From Lycium barbarum (Eukaryota; Streptophyta; Magnoliopsida; Solanales; Solanaceae): a stretch of 64,000 nt of DNA. The number at the start of each line of letters is the position of its first letter. Positions within the stretch are counted from its first letter, which is position 1. The DNA lies in assembly GCF_019175385.1 (NCBI RefSeq), contig NC_083338.1:63458884-63522883 (forward strand), written 5' to 3'. Under the pieces are notes generated by a model, which was not told where the DNA came from, made no database searches, and saw only the letters and a list, made by a program, of their open reading frames with translations. Positions 35,284-46,897 of the stretch are shown piece after piece. Position numbers and translations under genes: made by a program.

Positions 35284-35669
35284 TGTCACGACCCAACCCC
35301 ATGGGCTTGTAAAAGCAACCGAAAGATTCATAACGCAATATATCATAATAACCTGTCTCCTGAGGAGTCAAAGCTAACCAAAGCATGACATAATATGCAA
35401 GCCGACAAGGCTGCCACTACATACGAGAATATCCAGAACAAAGCATATCGACACAGCTGACCATAACCCATGCACAACCCACATATGTCTACAGATCTCT
35501 AAGAGTATCATAGTAAAATATGACGGGATAGGGCCCCGTCGTACCCCTGGATATGTATAAGTCTACATCAAAGATCTGTACCAAAATAATCTAGGCTCCG
35601 GAACAATGGAGCTGTCCAAACAGCTGAGCAGGTCCTAGGCTGGAGGATCACCAAACCGACTGTCTGTAC

Positions 35670-35727
35670 CTGCGGGCATGAAACACAGCCCCTCAAAGAA
35701 AGGGGGTCAGTACGAGATATGTACTGA
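35670..35727 (-). promoter_or_regulatory. three-hairpin LTR module, copy 8 (D)
   Basis: Stem 1 is perfect. Stems 2 and 3 carry single mismatches (CACAG opposite CTGCG). Confidence 0.65.
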
Positions 35728-36627
35728 GTATATAAAGCATGAAATACAATAAAGAGGATTATGACTGAAATAGAGATTACAAGAGACAAGTATGACAATC
35801 AAGAAATCACTGTACTTGTGCTTTATGAAATGAAAATGATGCATAGCTATATCATATACCATATCCGGCCCATTATGGACTCGGTGAATAAAGTCGTATA
35901 CATGTATACCATGCCCGGCCCATCAGGGGTCTCGGTGTCATCATCACATCATCATATCATCACATATATATATATATATATATATATACCGTACCTGGCC
36001 CTCTAGTGAGGGACCCGGTGAACAATACAATGAAACTGTGCACGAAAACATACCCGGCCCGGGACTCGATGAAAGATATATTACGGTATGCACGAGCAGA
36101 GTAGTGAGCAACCATATGCAAACTAAATCCTCATCTGAGACTCAATAGAATAAGTAGAATGAACCAACACTTGAGTATTATGAAAACAGTCATGACAAGT
36201 ACCCCTCGAATGTCACTATGGATTATATCAAATAGAATTTCAGGAATCATAGACACGTATCAAGACATAATAAAATAGCTTCTGGAAATCAAGAACATTA
36301 GCCATCCTAGTGTCTCTAATAGTAGGAGTTTCTTTGGAGTTTATACATTCGTCGTCTGTTTTCTCACATAGATCATGCCAAAAAGAAAGAAGGGTTAGCT
36401 TTACATACCTTGAAGCGCGTCTATTCGTCTAAAATCTATTGTCCAAGTTTGTAATCTATAACAAGGAAATAATTACGCCACAATTAGATGAAAGTCATTC
36501 TCTACTACTCATTGTAAGCTAACAAACAATCTAACAAAAATCCGGCAACATTTCCCTTATTTTTCTTACTCCGTTCCAACTCACCAACAACCCAAAATAA
36601 TCACAATAATATCAACAACACACACAA

Positions 36628-36765
36628 CCACGAAAATCATACCAAACATCCCCAAAATATCATCACAAAACAGCCACAAAAATCATACCAAACAGCCCCA
36701 AAATATCATCACGAAACAGCCACGAAAATCATACAAAACATCCCCAAAATATCATCAACAACAGC
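36628..36765 (-). repeat. 46-bp tandem repeat (3 units) in LTR D
   Basis: Units start CCACGAAAATCAT or CCACAAAAATCAT at 36628, 36674 and 36720 and share CCCCAAAATATCATCA. Confidence 0.85.
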
Positions 36766-38715
36766 ACCAACCATTAATATACATCATAACTCAGCTGATC
36801 CCATCCATTTAATTCAACTAAAACAACCCCCGATCCATAAATCTCAACAAAGCAACAAACGAGTTTATAATGCTATTTTCTCCGTTCTAATCCATTAAAA
36901 CCCTAATTAAACTTATTAACAATGAAAAAGGGACCTTAATCTTACCTTAAGTATGCAGCAACCACGTCAACACTCCTCGTTTTGGCTGATTTTTAGCTCA
37001 AACGGAAGGCAACGCGACGCACAACACTTTTCTCTTCATGAGCTTCGGGATTCAGGACTCTGATTTTGATCAAAATGGCTCTCTTAGCCTAGAAGCTCTC
37101 TCCCTCTCTCTCTAATATTCTTGGACGCTCCTAGTTGCAAATGACCAGCCCTCAAATGAATTTTCCATATATATTAACGTTAATGGGCCTCATGGGCCGA
37201 AATGTAATTGCTTGGGTCGGGTCTCAACTTGCTGCCCCGCCAGCCCAACTTGCATCGTCCATATCTCCATATCCCGTTATCATTTTGTCGAGCGGTTGTT
37301 GCGTTGGAAACTAGACTCGATGAACTCCATTTTAGGTGTTATGTCCCGTATTTTGCACATTCGAAAAATTTGAAATAATTGTGACTCGTAAGAGATAAGG
37401 CCATATTTTGATTTTTATTTAACATGTAAGTTGTTCATGAGAAATATTGATGCGAAAAATATCGAGGGAGGCTAAGGGCAAAATTGGAATTTTGAAAATT
37501 TGTTTCATGAAATTACAAATGTTAGCCAACTAATTGGGCTCAAAAAACAAAAAAGAGAAAGTGAGGCCCAAACATAGGGGTGTGGCCGGCCATGGTGTAA
37601 ATGGCCCAATCCCATGTGGCAATTAAATTCATGAATAAATAAGACAAGGGACCATTTGTTCATTCTAGATTTTTCAAGAAAACACAAAAAAAATTGAGAG
37701 CAACAACAAGGGGGCCATTCGGCCAACCCCCTAGAAAATCAAGTCATGGAAATGTTGTTCCAAAAATTTGTTTCTTCATGTATTTCCACTAATTTGAAGG
37801 TCCTCTTTAACGTGGTGTAGTCGTTGAAGCAAGAATCTCCCTCTTTGTTGCAAGTTGACAAGTCTAGTTAAGTGAGGAAGTTGAAGGAAAAGATAAGAAT
37901 TCATTCCTTTTATATGTTATGAATGGTTGGGTATGTTGTGGCATGTGGGCAAGAATGAAATTCATAAGAAATATGGGTGTATGTTGTAGTCGTGCATGGT
38001 GTGTGTGTAGCCGTGCATAGTGTGTGTATGTGTGGCCGTGTATGTGTTGTTGTATGTAAGGGATGATGAACTAATTTTACGTAGTGTGTTGGTTGTTGTT
38101 GTAATGCATGGAAAAGGATGAGAATTCATGAAAATATGTGGTGTGTGTGTGTGGCCGAATATAGTGGCTTTGTGTAAGAAAGATGAAATAATTTTATTTA
38201 GTAGTTTGATTGTTGTGTTGTGGATCTCGTGGTGTAAAACGAATATTTAATGGCATGAAATGAAGTTGTAGTCGTTGAAGTATTGTTATGGAAGGTAATG
38301 CGACGCTAACATAAATTCTTATAATCGTATGAATGAAATCGTTAATGTAGATTGTTGATGGAATTAATGAATTTGGAGAAGAAAGAATGTCTTGTTGTGA
38401 TTCTTATGGAGTTGGAAGATCCCGGGTGTGTGTGTTGGTTATGGCCGAATGGAGGCTATGTTGGTAAGATGTAGTGAATTGATTTTACTTAGTATTTTGA
38501 GAGTTGTTGTGGTTGATTGGAATGTAAATGAAATGCCGTTGAATCGTGTGAAACGAGTTATTAATGTTAGAATACGTTTTGAATAAATTGTTGAAGTTAG
38601 AAGAATAAATTGTTGGTATTTTTGTTGATATTGTGGCCGAGTTAAATTATCGGATTTGTTGTTGTGTTTTTGGCCGAGTTGAATTCTCGGGGATTGGGCA
38701 TTTACAGGGGAAATG

Positions 38716-38733
38716 CTGCCGAAATTTCTGTAG
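38716..38733 (+). promoter_or_regulatory. core-promoter palindrome, LARD LTR1
   Basis: CTGCCGAAATTTCTGTAG (one mismatch) follows TTACAGGGGAAATG. AG|GTATGT lies about 120 bp downstream (GT at 38855). Confidence 0.55.
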
Positions 38734-40059
38734 ACAAATGTTAATTCAATATGCAATTTCTAAAGGCTTCTAATTAATGTTTGGTAAATGTGACCATTTG
38801 TAGATTTTGGAGAGTTTGGAACTTGAATTTGGAGTAGCGTAAGAAGCGGAAAAGGTATGTAAAGCTTTATCATTCTTTCTTTGGCATGTCCTAGATATAA
38901 TAGGTTATGACATGAGCCTCGGGGATGATTCTACTCCTAGAAATCCGAGCTTAGATTTGGCCCTTTTTCATTCAATGGAATTGAATTAGAAACTCTATGT
39001 TTTGTTGGGAAATAACATAACCATTTATAACTTCCACAAATGGGACCGAATTACCCTAAGAATTTCATAAGTGACCCCGTAAATCTTAATGTACGTAATT
39101 TGTGTCCGCTACCTCGGCTGACCCGAGGTGGGCCCACTATTTCCGAATCCGCCCCTATTGTATTATTGACATGTTTTCGAGCAATAAGTAAAGAAAACTT
39201 TTAGCTACTCCCTCAACTATTAAACGATAGTTGTTTTAACTGTTCCATTGATTTCTATGATATATTTTGATATGTACAAACGATCTCAAACAAAAGCTTT
39301 GCTATGACATAATCCGTCGGAGCATCCGAAAGGTATTTAATATGATAATACGTCCGGTTGTCTTATCGAACCTTTGATATGTTTGATATGTGTATAAGAT
39401 TCCAAGTTATATTTGATTTGATTCATAATGATATCCCAAAAAGGATTTTGACATGATGATGGCTTCTGGAATGCTTATTGGACGGTCTATACTTCAAAGG
39501 TTCGTAACTTTTGCAAACTAATCCCGATTGACCCGAAACTTATTTCTGAGCCTTCGGGTAACGATAAGTGTGTTTTTATATAAGTATGTCTTTTGTACCA
39601 CTCTTTTGGACTTACTTTCGCACGATATTCAAAGGGATCTTTTGATCATTGTTCCGCTTACCATACGATAAGTGTTGTAAATATTCCAATGAGTCTTATA
39701 ATGTATTTAAATATGTAAAACGATTCTAACGGCCTTATTCTGATACCATCCTTCGTGCCATCCAAAAGGTATCTATATATATACATTATGACTATCATCC
39801 GATTCCTTCGAACTAATCTGTCGTTTGGATTTGCTTTGGAATGTCCGTAAAAGTTCTGTGGTAAAAATGTCCGTAACTTTCACATATTAACTCCGATCGA
39901 ATCGGAACATGTTTATGATCTTCGAATGTCGGTAAGTGTCCGTATCTGTTGAGTCTAGATATGTGTGCATATGGTTTCTCACTGCTCTGTTTGTGCAAAC
40001 CTCAGTATGTTATTCACTGCGCCCGGGCCAGGTTCTGTTATGTTATCGTGCCTCTTCCT

Positions 40060-40460
40060 TTGCATTGTTCACCGCGTCCGTCTCCCCTGCGGGTCGGGTT
40101 CTGTTATATGTATGTTTATGATGATACGGGGCGGTGGCCAGGATGGCATATGATATGTGATTCACCGTGTCCCGCAGCAGAGGGCCGGGTTCTGTTACAT
40201 GCATATATGACATATGACTTACCGCGTCCCTTAGTAAAGGGCCGGGATCTGTTATCTGCATACATGTTATATGATTCTGACATGCATCGATAATTCTGTT
40301 CACCGCATCCCTTCCTAAAGGGCCGGGATCTGTTACTTGCATATAAGATATCTGACTTTGGCATCTGATGATTCTGTCCACCGTGTCCCTTACTAAGGGC
40401 CGGGATCTGCTATCTGATTCTGTTCACCGCGTCCCTCACGAAAGGGTCGGGATCTGTTCT
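40060..40460 (+). repeat. hairpin array in LARD LTR1
   Basis: Repeated units read CACCGCGTCCCTT-n-AAGGGCCGGGATCTG with spacers of about 25-55 bp. Each can form a CCCTT/AAGGG stem. LTR3 has the same array (about 51540-51925); LTR2 has lost most of it. Confidence 0.75.
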
Positions 40461-40898
40461 ATGCATATATACGATATACGATTCTGATCTGTTTGATTTG
40501 TGTTTGGAAAGCAAGCGTTTTGGCATTCTGTACCTTCTGCATTTCTTCTGACATACGATATCGGGATACACGATCTGTGTCTGGAAAACAACCGCTCTGA
40601 CATTCGGGATCCGTACATCTCCTGACTTATGACTTCGGCATATATGCTCTGCATTTGGAAATAAACCTTCTGGTACCCTTGATCTGTACCTTTTTCTGGC
40701 ATATGACCTGCGTTTGGGAAATAAGTATTTCGGTATTCTGTATGATTTGCTTACTTCTGTACTCCTTCTGACATGTGACATAGGTATGTATGATCTGCGT
40801 CCAGAAAATAAGCTTTGGTACTTTGGGTAGAGTATTTACTGTTTGTACTGTCTATTTCGATTATAGATCAGTTTTTCAGTATTCCATGCTTTACATAC

Positions 40899-40956
40899 TC
40901 AGTACATATTCCGTACTGACCCCTCTTCTTCGGGGGCTGAGTTTCATGCCATGCAG
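40899..40956 (+). promoter_or_regulatory. three-hairpin LTR module, copy 9 (LARD LTR1)
   Basis: Stem 1 is perfect and stem 2 is CCCC/GGGG. Stem 3 is damaged (CTGAG versus TGCAG), unlike in LTR2 and LTR3. Confidence 0.65.
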
Positions 40957-41360
40957 GTACACCCAGATGATGTGCAGTTTTATAGAAGATGTTCCAGCAG
41001 AGATGGCAAGCTCCAGTTGTTCCCGGAGGGTTGCCGAGTCAGAGTTTGTATGTTCTGATTTCTGGATGTATGTTAGAGACTTTGCAGACAGCGTCGTGGG
41101 TAATGATTGTCAGTCTGTAAGCGGCTCCATCAGCCGATATGTCATTCTGTGTTATGTAATAAATTTTATATAATTACAGATTTTGTTTAATTTTGAGAAC
41201 TATAAAAGAAAGATTTCGAAAGCTTAATATGTGCTTTACTTTTATCTGATCTTCAGAGTCCGAAGAAATTACGTGTATAATAAGAATCTGTGGGTTCGCT
41301 CGGCTCCGGATATGGGGTCGGGTGCCCATCACACCCTAGGGATATTAGGGTGTGACAAAG

Positions 41361-41373
41361 TGGTATCAGAGCC
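41361..41373 (+). promoter_or_regulatory. primer-binding site, LARD internal 1
   Basis: TGGTATCAGAGCC lies three bases after LTR1. Confidence 0.9.
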
Positions 41374-41379
41374 GGTCTG

Positions 41380-41480
41380 TCCTAGGGATTGTCTGCAAAG
41401 TCGTGTCCAGTAGAGTCCTTTTTATGGTGTGAAGCACGCCACATTTATAAACAGGAGGCTACGGGGCATCTAGGGATTGT
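41380..41480 (+). promoter_or_regulatory. post-primer leader block, LARD internal 1
   Basis: It shares GTCCAGTAGAGTCCTT, GGTGTGAAGCACGCCACAT, AAACAGGAGGCTAC and GGGCATCTAGGG with beta, alpha and D. Confidence 0.6.
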
Positions 41481-41565
41481 TGACCTTGTTTCTGTCATAG
41501 ATCGTGTGATAGAGCGAAGCCATAGGAAATAAGATTCTTTACGTAAGCTTTACATACGGCGAAAA

Positions 41566-41628
41566 ATGGCAAGTGGTGACATGGGAGGTCGTAAAGGTAA
41601 GTCTGGATATATTTGTCCTGTGACCTGA
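41566..41628 (+). other. short ORF with splice-donor consensus, LARD internal 1
   Basis: This 20-codon frame (M-A-S-G-D-M-G-G-R-K-G-K-S-G-Y) holds AAAG|GTAAGT at 41593-41602, a perfect plant 5' splice site. It sits where gag begins in alpha, whose gag also starts with a basic K-G-K-S stretch. It may be a relic of a gag N-terminus. Function is not established. Confidence 0.35.
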
Positions 41629-42009
41629 AACAGAAAGTTGTGGATGGTTGTAATGTGGTATATAATTGTATGTTATGTGAGATATTGTTGATATTTGGCA
41701 TGTGTAGATTCTGAATAGCAGGAATGGTAAAGGAGATTGTTATGTAATAATAGTGAGTAAAAGCCCGGATGGTCCGATACTCGAAGTATTAGTAAGTAAC
41801 GGCGATGAAGGTATGTTCGCCACCATCGGGAATCTGGAAGCCCAGAACAAGCAATAATCATATACATAAGTGAAGAGTGAATATAGGGAATCAAAAAGGG
41901 TAAAATAGTAATTGTACGAAGGAGGACGTGTCTCGAGAATGTCTTAGGATCTGTAAGACCTCGACTAGCCCCAAATCATGTAGTGAAAGTCATACGGAAA
42001 AGCGGACAT

Positions 42010-42098
42010 GATTATATCGGCATGAAGGCGCCGAATTCCGTCAACGTTTCGGTGTTAAGCGTGCTAAGGTGGGAGGATGGGTGACCCCCCTGGGAAGT
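42010..42098 (+). promoter_or_regulatory. 5S rRNA-derived segment, LARD internal 1
   Basis: 42010-42065 aligns without gaps to plant 5S rRNA, at about 70 percent by eye, ending in the identical GTTAAGCGTGCT. After a deletion of about 9 nt relative to 5S, GGATGGGTGACC and CTGGGAAGT follow. The altered box A to box C spacing and the lack of a nearby T-run make transcription by polymerase III less likely than in beta. Confidence 0.75.
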
Positions 42099-42370
42099 AT
42101 GCAAGATACTCTAAAGATTTAGCCGTCAGAGACAAATGAAAAGATAGAGTAACCTAAAGGGAAATTAGCGTATATGGAATGGTTAGAGACCCTAAACGGC
42201 CATATAGCACGCGACAGGTTCGACTAGAGGGGAGACGGAAAGTACGTCACGGCTTTGGAACTTAGATAGGCTTGAATAGCGTTTGGAAGTATTTTGTGGG
42301 CTAGTTAATAATAATTATATGTATATATATATGAATGCATATGATAGGTCCTTGAGATTGTATCAGTGGA

Positions 42371-42396
42371 TACGTGTGTCCCAGCGACCGGTGCTA
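42371..42396 (+). other. conserved GCGACCGGTGCTA block, LARD internal 1
   Basis: The block is shared with beta at the same distance from the 5S-derived segment. Confidence 0.55.
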
Positions 42397-42709
42397 CAAT
42401 ATGGAAGGCACCAACTTGGTAAGGATACCGAAGTTCAAGTAACAGCAAAAAATAAATGGTGCGAGTGTTATAAAATAAGTTGATGTTATTCCCGCTACAA
42501 GTTAAGAATAGAGAAGTCCTAATACAAGGATATTTGAAAAAGAAAGAGTATGAAGATGTGGACAAATGAGGATATAAACATAAAGTGAGAGAAAGACTTA
42601 TGGTAAGAAGTTTTCGATATGTTATGCGTAGAGTTGGAAAGGAAGGTGAGGAATGAAGTATAATCGAAGAGGAGAGTACTCGAAGATTGAGACCTACAAG
42701 GAACCCCTT

Positions 42710-42732
42710 AAAAAGGGGGGGGGGGGGGGAGA
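42710..42732 (+). other. internal A5G15 polypurine run, LARD internal 1
   Basis: AAAAA is followed by fifteen G and then AGAG. It resembles the terminal polypurine tract but lies about 570 bp upstream of it. Internal 2 has the equivalent run at 48240-48271 with twenty consecutive G. Confidence 0.6.
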
Positions 42733-43260
42733 GCATATAATGTCAGACTCAAAAAGGGAATCGCGACAATTGGTAGTTTGGGAATTTTTGGAAGAAGGAA
42801 AGAACGCAGCGCCTGTGGATGAAATAAGAGAAGCCACCGGATATTAGAAAATAGTTCACGGACCATTAATTGTATGGAATATGAGAATATATGTTATGAA
42901 ATTATATGAATCATCGACGTGAAGCGACGCTCGGTCATATTTGTAATGATTCTACACCGGAGAGTCAACAAGGAATAACGATGGACGAAACGAGCGTCAA
43001 CACAAGAAATCAAAGACAAGTATACTTTGTCGGGAAATATGACAGAAGGAAATAAAGAAAAGCCGTAGTGAGAATTCAAAGATGTTGCGAACTAACAAGT
43101 TGAGTAAACTCGAATCACGAGTTCCCATAGGGGTAACTGGATCGTGAAGGATAATAAGCGATAAAGACACATTGTGTACATACATTTTTAGGTAAGTATT
43201 TGGAATGAAAGATTAAAGAGGGACCCTCCCGGAGTATTATAACACCCCATGAGGTCAGTT

Positions 43261-43297
43261 GAACATTCAAGGACGAATGTTCTAAAGGGGGAGAGGA
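43261..43297 (+). promoter_or_regulatory. pre-polypurine hairpin and polypurine tract, LARD internal 1
   Basis: GAACATTC-AAGGAC-GAATGTTC (43261-43282) is followed by AAAGGGGGAGAGGA (43284-43297), which abuts LTR2. Confidence 0.85.
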
Positions 43298-44674
43298 TGT
43301 TATGTCCCGTATTTTGCACATTCGAAGAATTTGAAATAATTGTGACTCGTAAGAGATAAGGCCATATTTTGATTTTTATTTAACATGTAAGTTGTTCATG
43401 AGAAATATTGATGCGAAAAATATCGAGGGAGGCTAAGGGCAAAATTGGAATTTTGAAAATTGGTTTCATGAAATTACAAATGTTAGCCAACTAATTGGGC
43501 TCAAAAAAAAAAGAGAAAGTGAGGCCCAAACATAGGGGTGTGGCCGGCCATGGTGTAAATGGCCCAAGCCCATGTGGAAATTAAATACATGAACAAATAA
43601 GACAAGGGACCATTTGTTCATTCTAGATTTTTCAAGAAAACACAAAGAAATTTGAGAGCAAGAACAAGGGGGCCATTCGGCCAACCCCCTAGAAAATCAA
43701 GTCATGGAAATGTTGTTCCAAAAATTTGTTTCTTCATGTATTTCCACTAATTTGAAGGTCCTCTTTAACGTGGTGTAGTTGTTGAAGCAAGAATCTCCCT
43801 CTTTGTTGCAAGTTGACAAGTCTAGTTAAGTGAGGAAGTTGAAGGAAAAGATAAGAATTCATTCCTTTTATATGTTATGAATGGTTGGGTATGTTGTGGC
43901 ATGTGGGCAAGAATGAAATTCATAAGAAATATGGGTGTATGTTGTAGTCGTGCATGGTGTGTGTGTAGCCGTGCATAGTGTGTGTATGTGTGGCCGTGTA
44001 TGTGTTGTTGTATGTAAGGGATGATGAACTAATTTTACGTAGTGTGTTGGTTGTTGTTGTAATGCATGGAAAAGGATGAGAATTCATGAAAATATGTGGT
44101 GTGTGTGTGTGGCCGAATATAGTGGCTTTGTGTAAGAAAGATGAAATAATTTTATTTAGTAGTTTGATTGTTGTGTTGTGGATCTCGTGGTGTAAAATGA
44201 ATATTTAATGGCATGAAATGAAGTTGTAGTCGTTGAAGTATTGTTATGGAAGGTAATGCGACGCTAACATAAATTCTTATAATCGTATGAATGAAATCGT
44301 TAATGTAGATTGTTGATGGAATTCATGAATTTGGAGAAGAAAAGAATGTGTTGTTGTGATTCTTATGGAATTGGAAGATCCCGGGTGTGTGTGTTGGTTA
44401 TGGCCGAATGGAGGCTATGTTGGTAAGATGTAGTGAATTGATTTTGCTTAGTATTTTGAGAGTTGTTGAGGTTGATTGGAATGTAAATGAAATGCCGTTG
44501 AATCGTGTGAAACGAGTTATTAATGTTAGAATACGTTTTGAATAAATTGTTGAAGTTAGAAGAATAAATTATTGGTATTGTTGTTGATATTGTGGCCGAG
44601 TTAAATTCTCGGATTTGTTGTTGTATTTTTGGCCGAGTTGAATTCTTGGGGATGGCACATTTATAGGGGAAATG

Positions 44675-44692
44675 CTGCCGAAATTTCTGTTG
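44675..44692 (+). promoter_or_regulatory. core-promoter palindrome, LARD LTR2
   Basis: CTGCCGAAATTTCTGTTG lies after TTTATAGGGGAAATG. The downstream splice-like site is altered to GTATAT (44815). Confidence 0.5.
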
Positions 44693-46180
44693 ACAAATGT
44701 TAATTCAAGATGCAATTTCTAAAGGCTTCTAATTAATGTTTGGTAAATGTGACCATTTGTAGATTTTGGAGAGTTCGGAACTTGAATTTGAAGTAGCGTA
44801 AGAAGCGGAAAAGGTATATAAAGCTTTACCATTCTTTCTTTGGCATGTCCTAGATATAATAGGTTATGACATGAGCCTCGGGGATGATTCTACTCCTAGA
44901 AATCCGAGCTTAGATTTGGCCCTTTTTCATTCAATGTAATTGAATTAGAAACTCTATGTTTTGTTGGGAAATAACATAACCATTTATAACTTCCACAAAC
45001 GGGACCGAATTACCCTAAGAATTTCATAAGTGACCACGTAAAGCTTAATGTAGGTAATTTGTGTCCGCCACCTCGGCTGACCCGAGGTGGGCCCACTATT
45101 TCCGAATCCACCCCTATTGTATTATTGACTTGTTTTCGAGCAATAAGTAAAGGAAACTTTTAGCTACTCCCTCAACTATTAAACGATAGTTGTTTTAACT
45201 GTTCCATTGAGTTCTATGATATATTGTGATATGTACAAACGATCTCAAACAAAAGCTTTGCTATGACATAATCCGTCGGAGCATCCGAAAGGTATTTAAT
45301 ATGATAATACGTCCGGTTGTCTTATCGAACCTTTAATATGTTTGATATGTGTATAAGATTCCAAGTTCTATTTGATTTGATTCATAATGATATCCCAAAA
45401 AGGATTTTTACATGATGATGGCTTCTGGAATGCTTATTGGACGTTCTGTACTTCAAAGGTTCGTAACTTTTGCATACTAATCCCAATTGACCCGAAACAT
45501 ATTTCTGAGCCTTCGGGTGACGATAAGTGTGTTTGTATATAAGTATGCCTTTTGTACCACTCTTTTGGACTTAATTTCGCACGGTATTCAAAGGGAGCTT
45601 TTGATCATTGTTCCGCTTACCATACGATAAGTGTTGTAACTATTCCAATGAGTCTTATAATGTATTTAAATATGTAAAACGATTCTAAAGGCCTTATTCT
45701 GATACCATCCTTCGTGCCATCCAAAAGGTATATATATATATACATTATGACTATCGTCCGATTCCTTCGAACTAATCTGTCGTTTGGATTTGCTTTGGAA
45801 TGTCCGTAAAAGTTCTGTGGTAAAAATGTCCGTAACTTTAACATATTAACTCCGATCGATTCGGAACATGTTTATGATCTTCGAATGTCAGTAAGTGTCC
45901 GTATCTGTCGAGTCTGGATATGTGTGCATATGGTTTCGCACTGCTCTGTTCGTGCAAACCTCAGTATGTTATTCACTACGCCCGGGCCAGGTTCTTTTAT
46001 GTTATTGTGCCTCTTCCTCTGCATTGTTCACCGCGTCCCTCTCCCATGCGGGCCGGGTTCTGTTATATGAATGTTTATGATGATACGGGGCGGTTGCCAG
46101 GATGGCATATGATATGTGATTCGCCGTGTCCCGCAGCAGAGGGTCGGGTTCTGTTACATGCATATATGACATATGTATGT

Positions 46181-46430
46181 ATGATCTGCGTCCGGAAAAT
46201 AAGCTTTGGTACTTTGGGTAGAGTATTTACTGTTTGTACTGTCTGTTTCGATTATAGATCAGTTTTTTTGTATTCCATGCTTTACATCCTTCTGACATGT
46301 GACATAGGTATGTATGATCTGCGTCCGGAAAATAAGCTTTGGTACTTTGGGTAGAGTATTTACTGTTTGTACTGTCTGTTTCGATTATAGATCAGTTTTT
46401 TTGTATTCCATGCTTTACATACTCAGTACA
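46181..46430 (+). repeat. 133-bp tandem duplication in LARD LTR2
   Basis: The unit starting ATGATCTGCGTCCGG occurs at 46181 and again at 46314. The second copy continues into the three-hairpin module. It is absent from LTR1 and LTR3. Confidence 0.85.
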
Positions 46431-46480
46431 TATTCCGTACTGACCCCTGTTCTTTGGGGGCTGCGTTTCATGCCACGCAG
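46423..46480 (+). promoter_or_regulatory. three-hairpin LTR module, copy 10 (LARD LTR2)
   Basis: The stems are TCAGTAC/GTACTGA, CCCC/GGGG and CTGCG/CGCAG. Confidence 0.7.
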
Positions 46481-46884
46481 GTACACCCAGAGGATGTGCA
46501 GTTTTATAGAAGATGTTCCAGCGGAGATGGCAAGCTCTACTTCCTCCCGGAGTGTTGCTGAGTCAGAGTTTGTATGTTCTGATTTCTGGATGTATGTTAG
46601 AGACTTTGCAGACAGCGTCGTGGGTATTGATTGTCAATCTGTAAGCGGCTCCATCAGCCGATATATCATTCTGTGTTATGTAATAAATTTTATATAATTA
46701 CAGATTTTGTTTAATTTTGAGAACAATAAAAGAATGATTTCGAAAGCTTAATATGTGCTTTACTTTTATCTGATCTTCAGAGTCCGAAGAAATTACCTGT
46801 ATAATAAGAATCTGTGGGTTCGCTCGGCTCCGGATACGGGGTCGGGTGCCCATCACACCCTAGGGATATTAGGGTGTGACAAAG

Positions 46885-46897
46885 TGGTATCAGAGCC
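46885..46897 (+). promoter_or_regulatory. primer-binding site, LARD internal 2
   Basis: TGGTATCAGAGCC lies three bases after LTR2. Confidence 0.9.

Larger units (their letters stand above)
35284..37336 (-). mobile_element. element D: 5' LTR, first piece
   Basis: The reverse LTR ends GGTCGTGACA at 35284 and is interrupted at 37336 by the LARD insertion (TSD TTAGG). It continues at 52834-53271 and 62959-63061, giving about 2.6 kb. It contains the three-hairpin module and a 46-bp tandem repeat. D is older than the LARD and alpha insertions it carries. Confidence 0.85.
37337..41357 (+). repeat. LARD LTR1
   Basis: It starts TGTTATGTCCCG and ends TTAGGGTGTGACA. It contains the promoter palindrome, an array of CGTCCCTT-AAGGGCCGGGATCTG hairpins (about 40060-40460) and the three-hairpin module. 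An open frame of 127 codons at 40790-41173 recurs in LTR2 and LTR3 but shows no protein motif. Confidence 0.95.
41358..43297 (+). other. LARD internal domain 1
   Basis: This is a non-coding core with primer site, leader block, a short ORF ending past a consensus splice donor, a 5S-derived segment and the GCGACCGGTGCTA block. A poly-G tract, the pre-polypurine hairpin and the polypurine tract follow. No gag or pol motif appears in any frame shown. Confidence 0.9.
43298..46881 (+). repeat. LARD LTR2 (middle), rearranged
   Basis: It has the same termini as LTR1 but is 437 bp shorter. About 570 bp corresponding to the hairpin array is deleted near 46175, and a 133-bp unit is tandemly duplicated (46181-46313 and from 46314). 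Confidence 0.93.

Noticed and set aside
40060..40460. CRISPR-like array from regularly repeated GC-rich hairpins
   Set aside because: Spacer lengths vary, the units are diverged, the DNA is a plant LTR and there are no cas genes.
40790..41173. 127-codon ORF in LARD LTR1, repeated at 46314-46697 and 52261-52644
   Set aside because: The three LTRs are recent duplicates, so a shared open frame is expected. It overlaps the three-hairpin module, has no protein motif, and the homologous region in other LTR families is not open in this frame.
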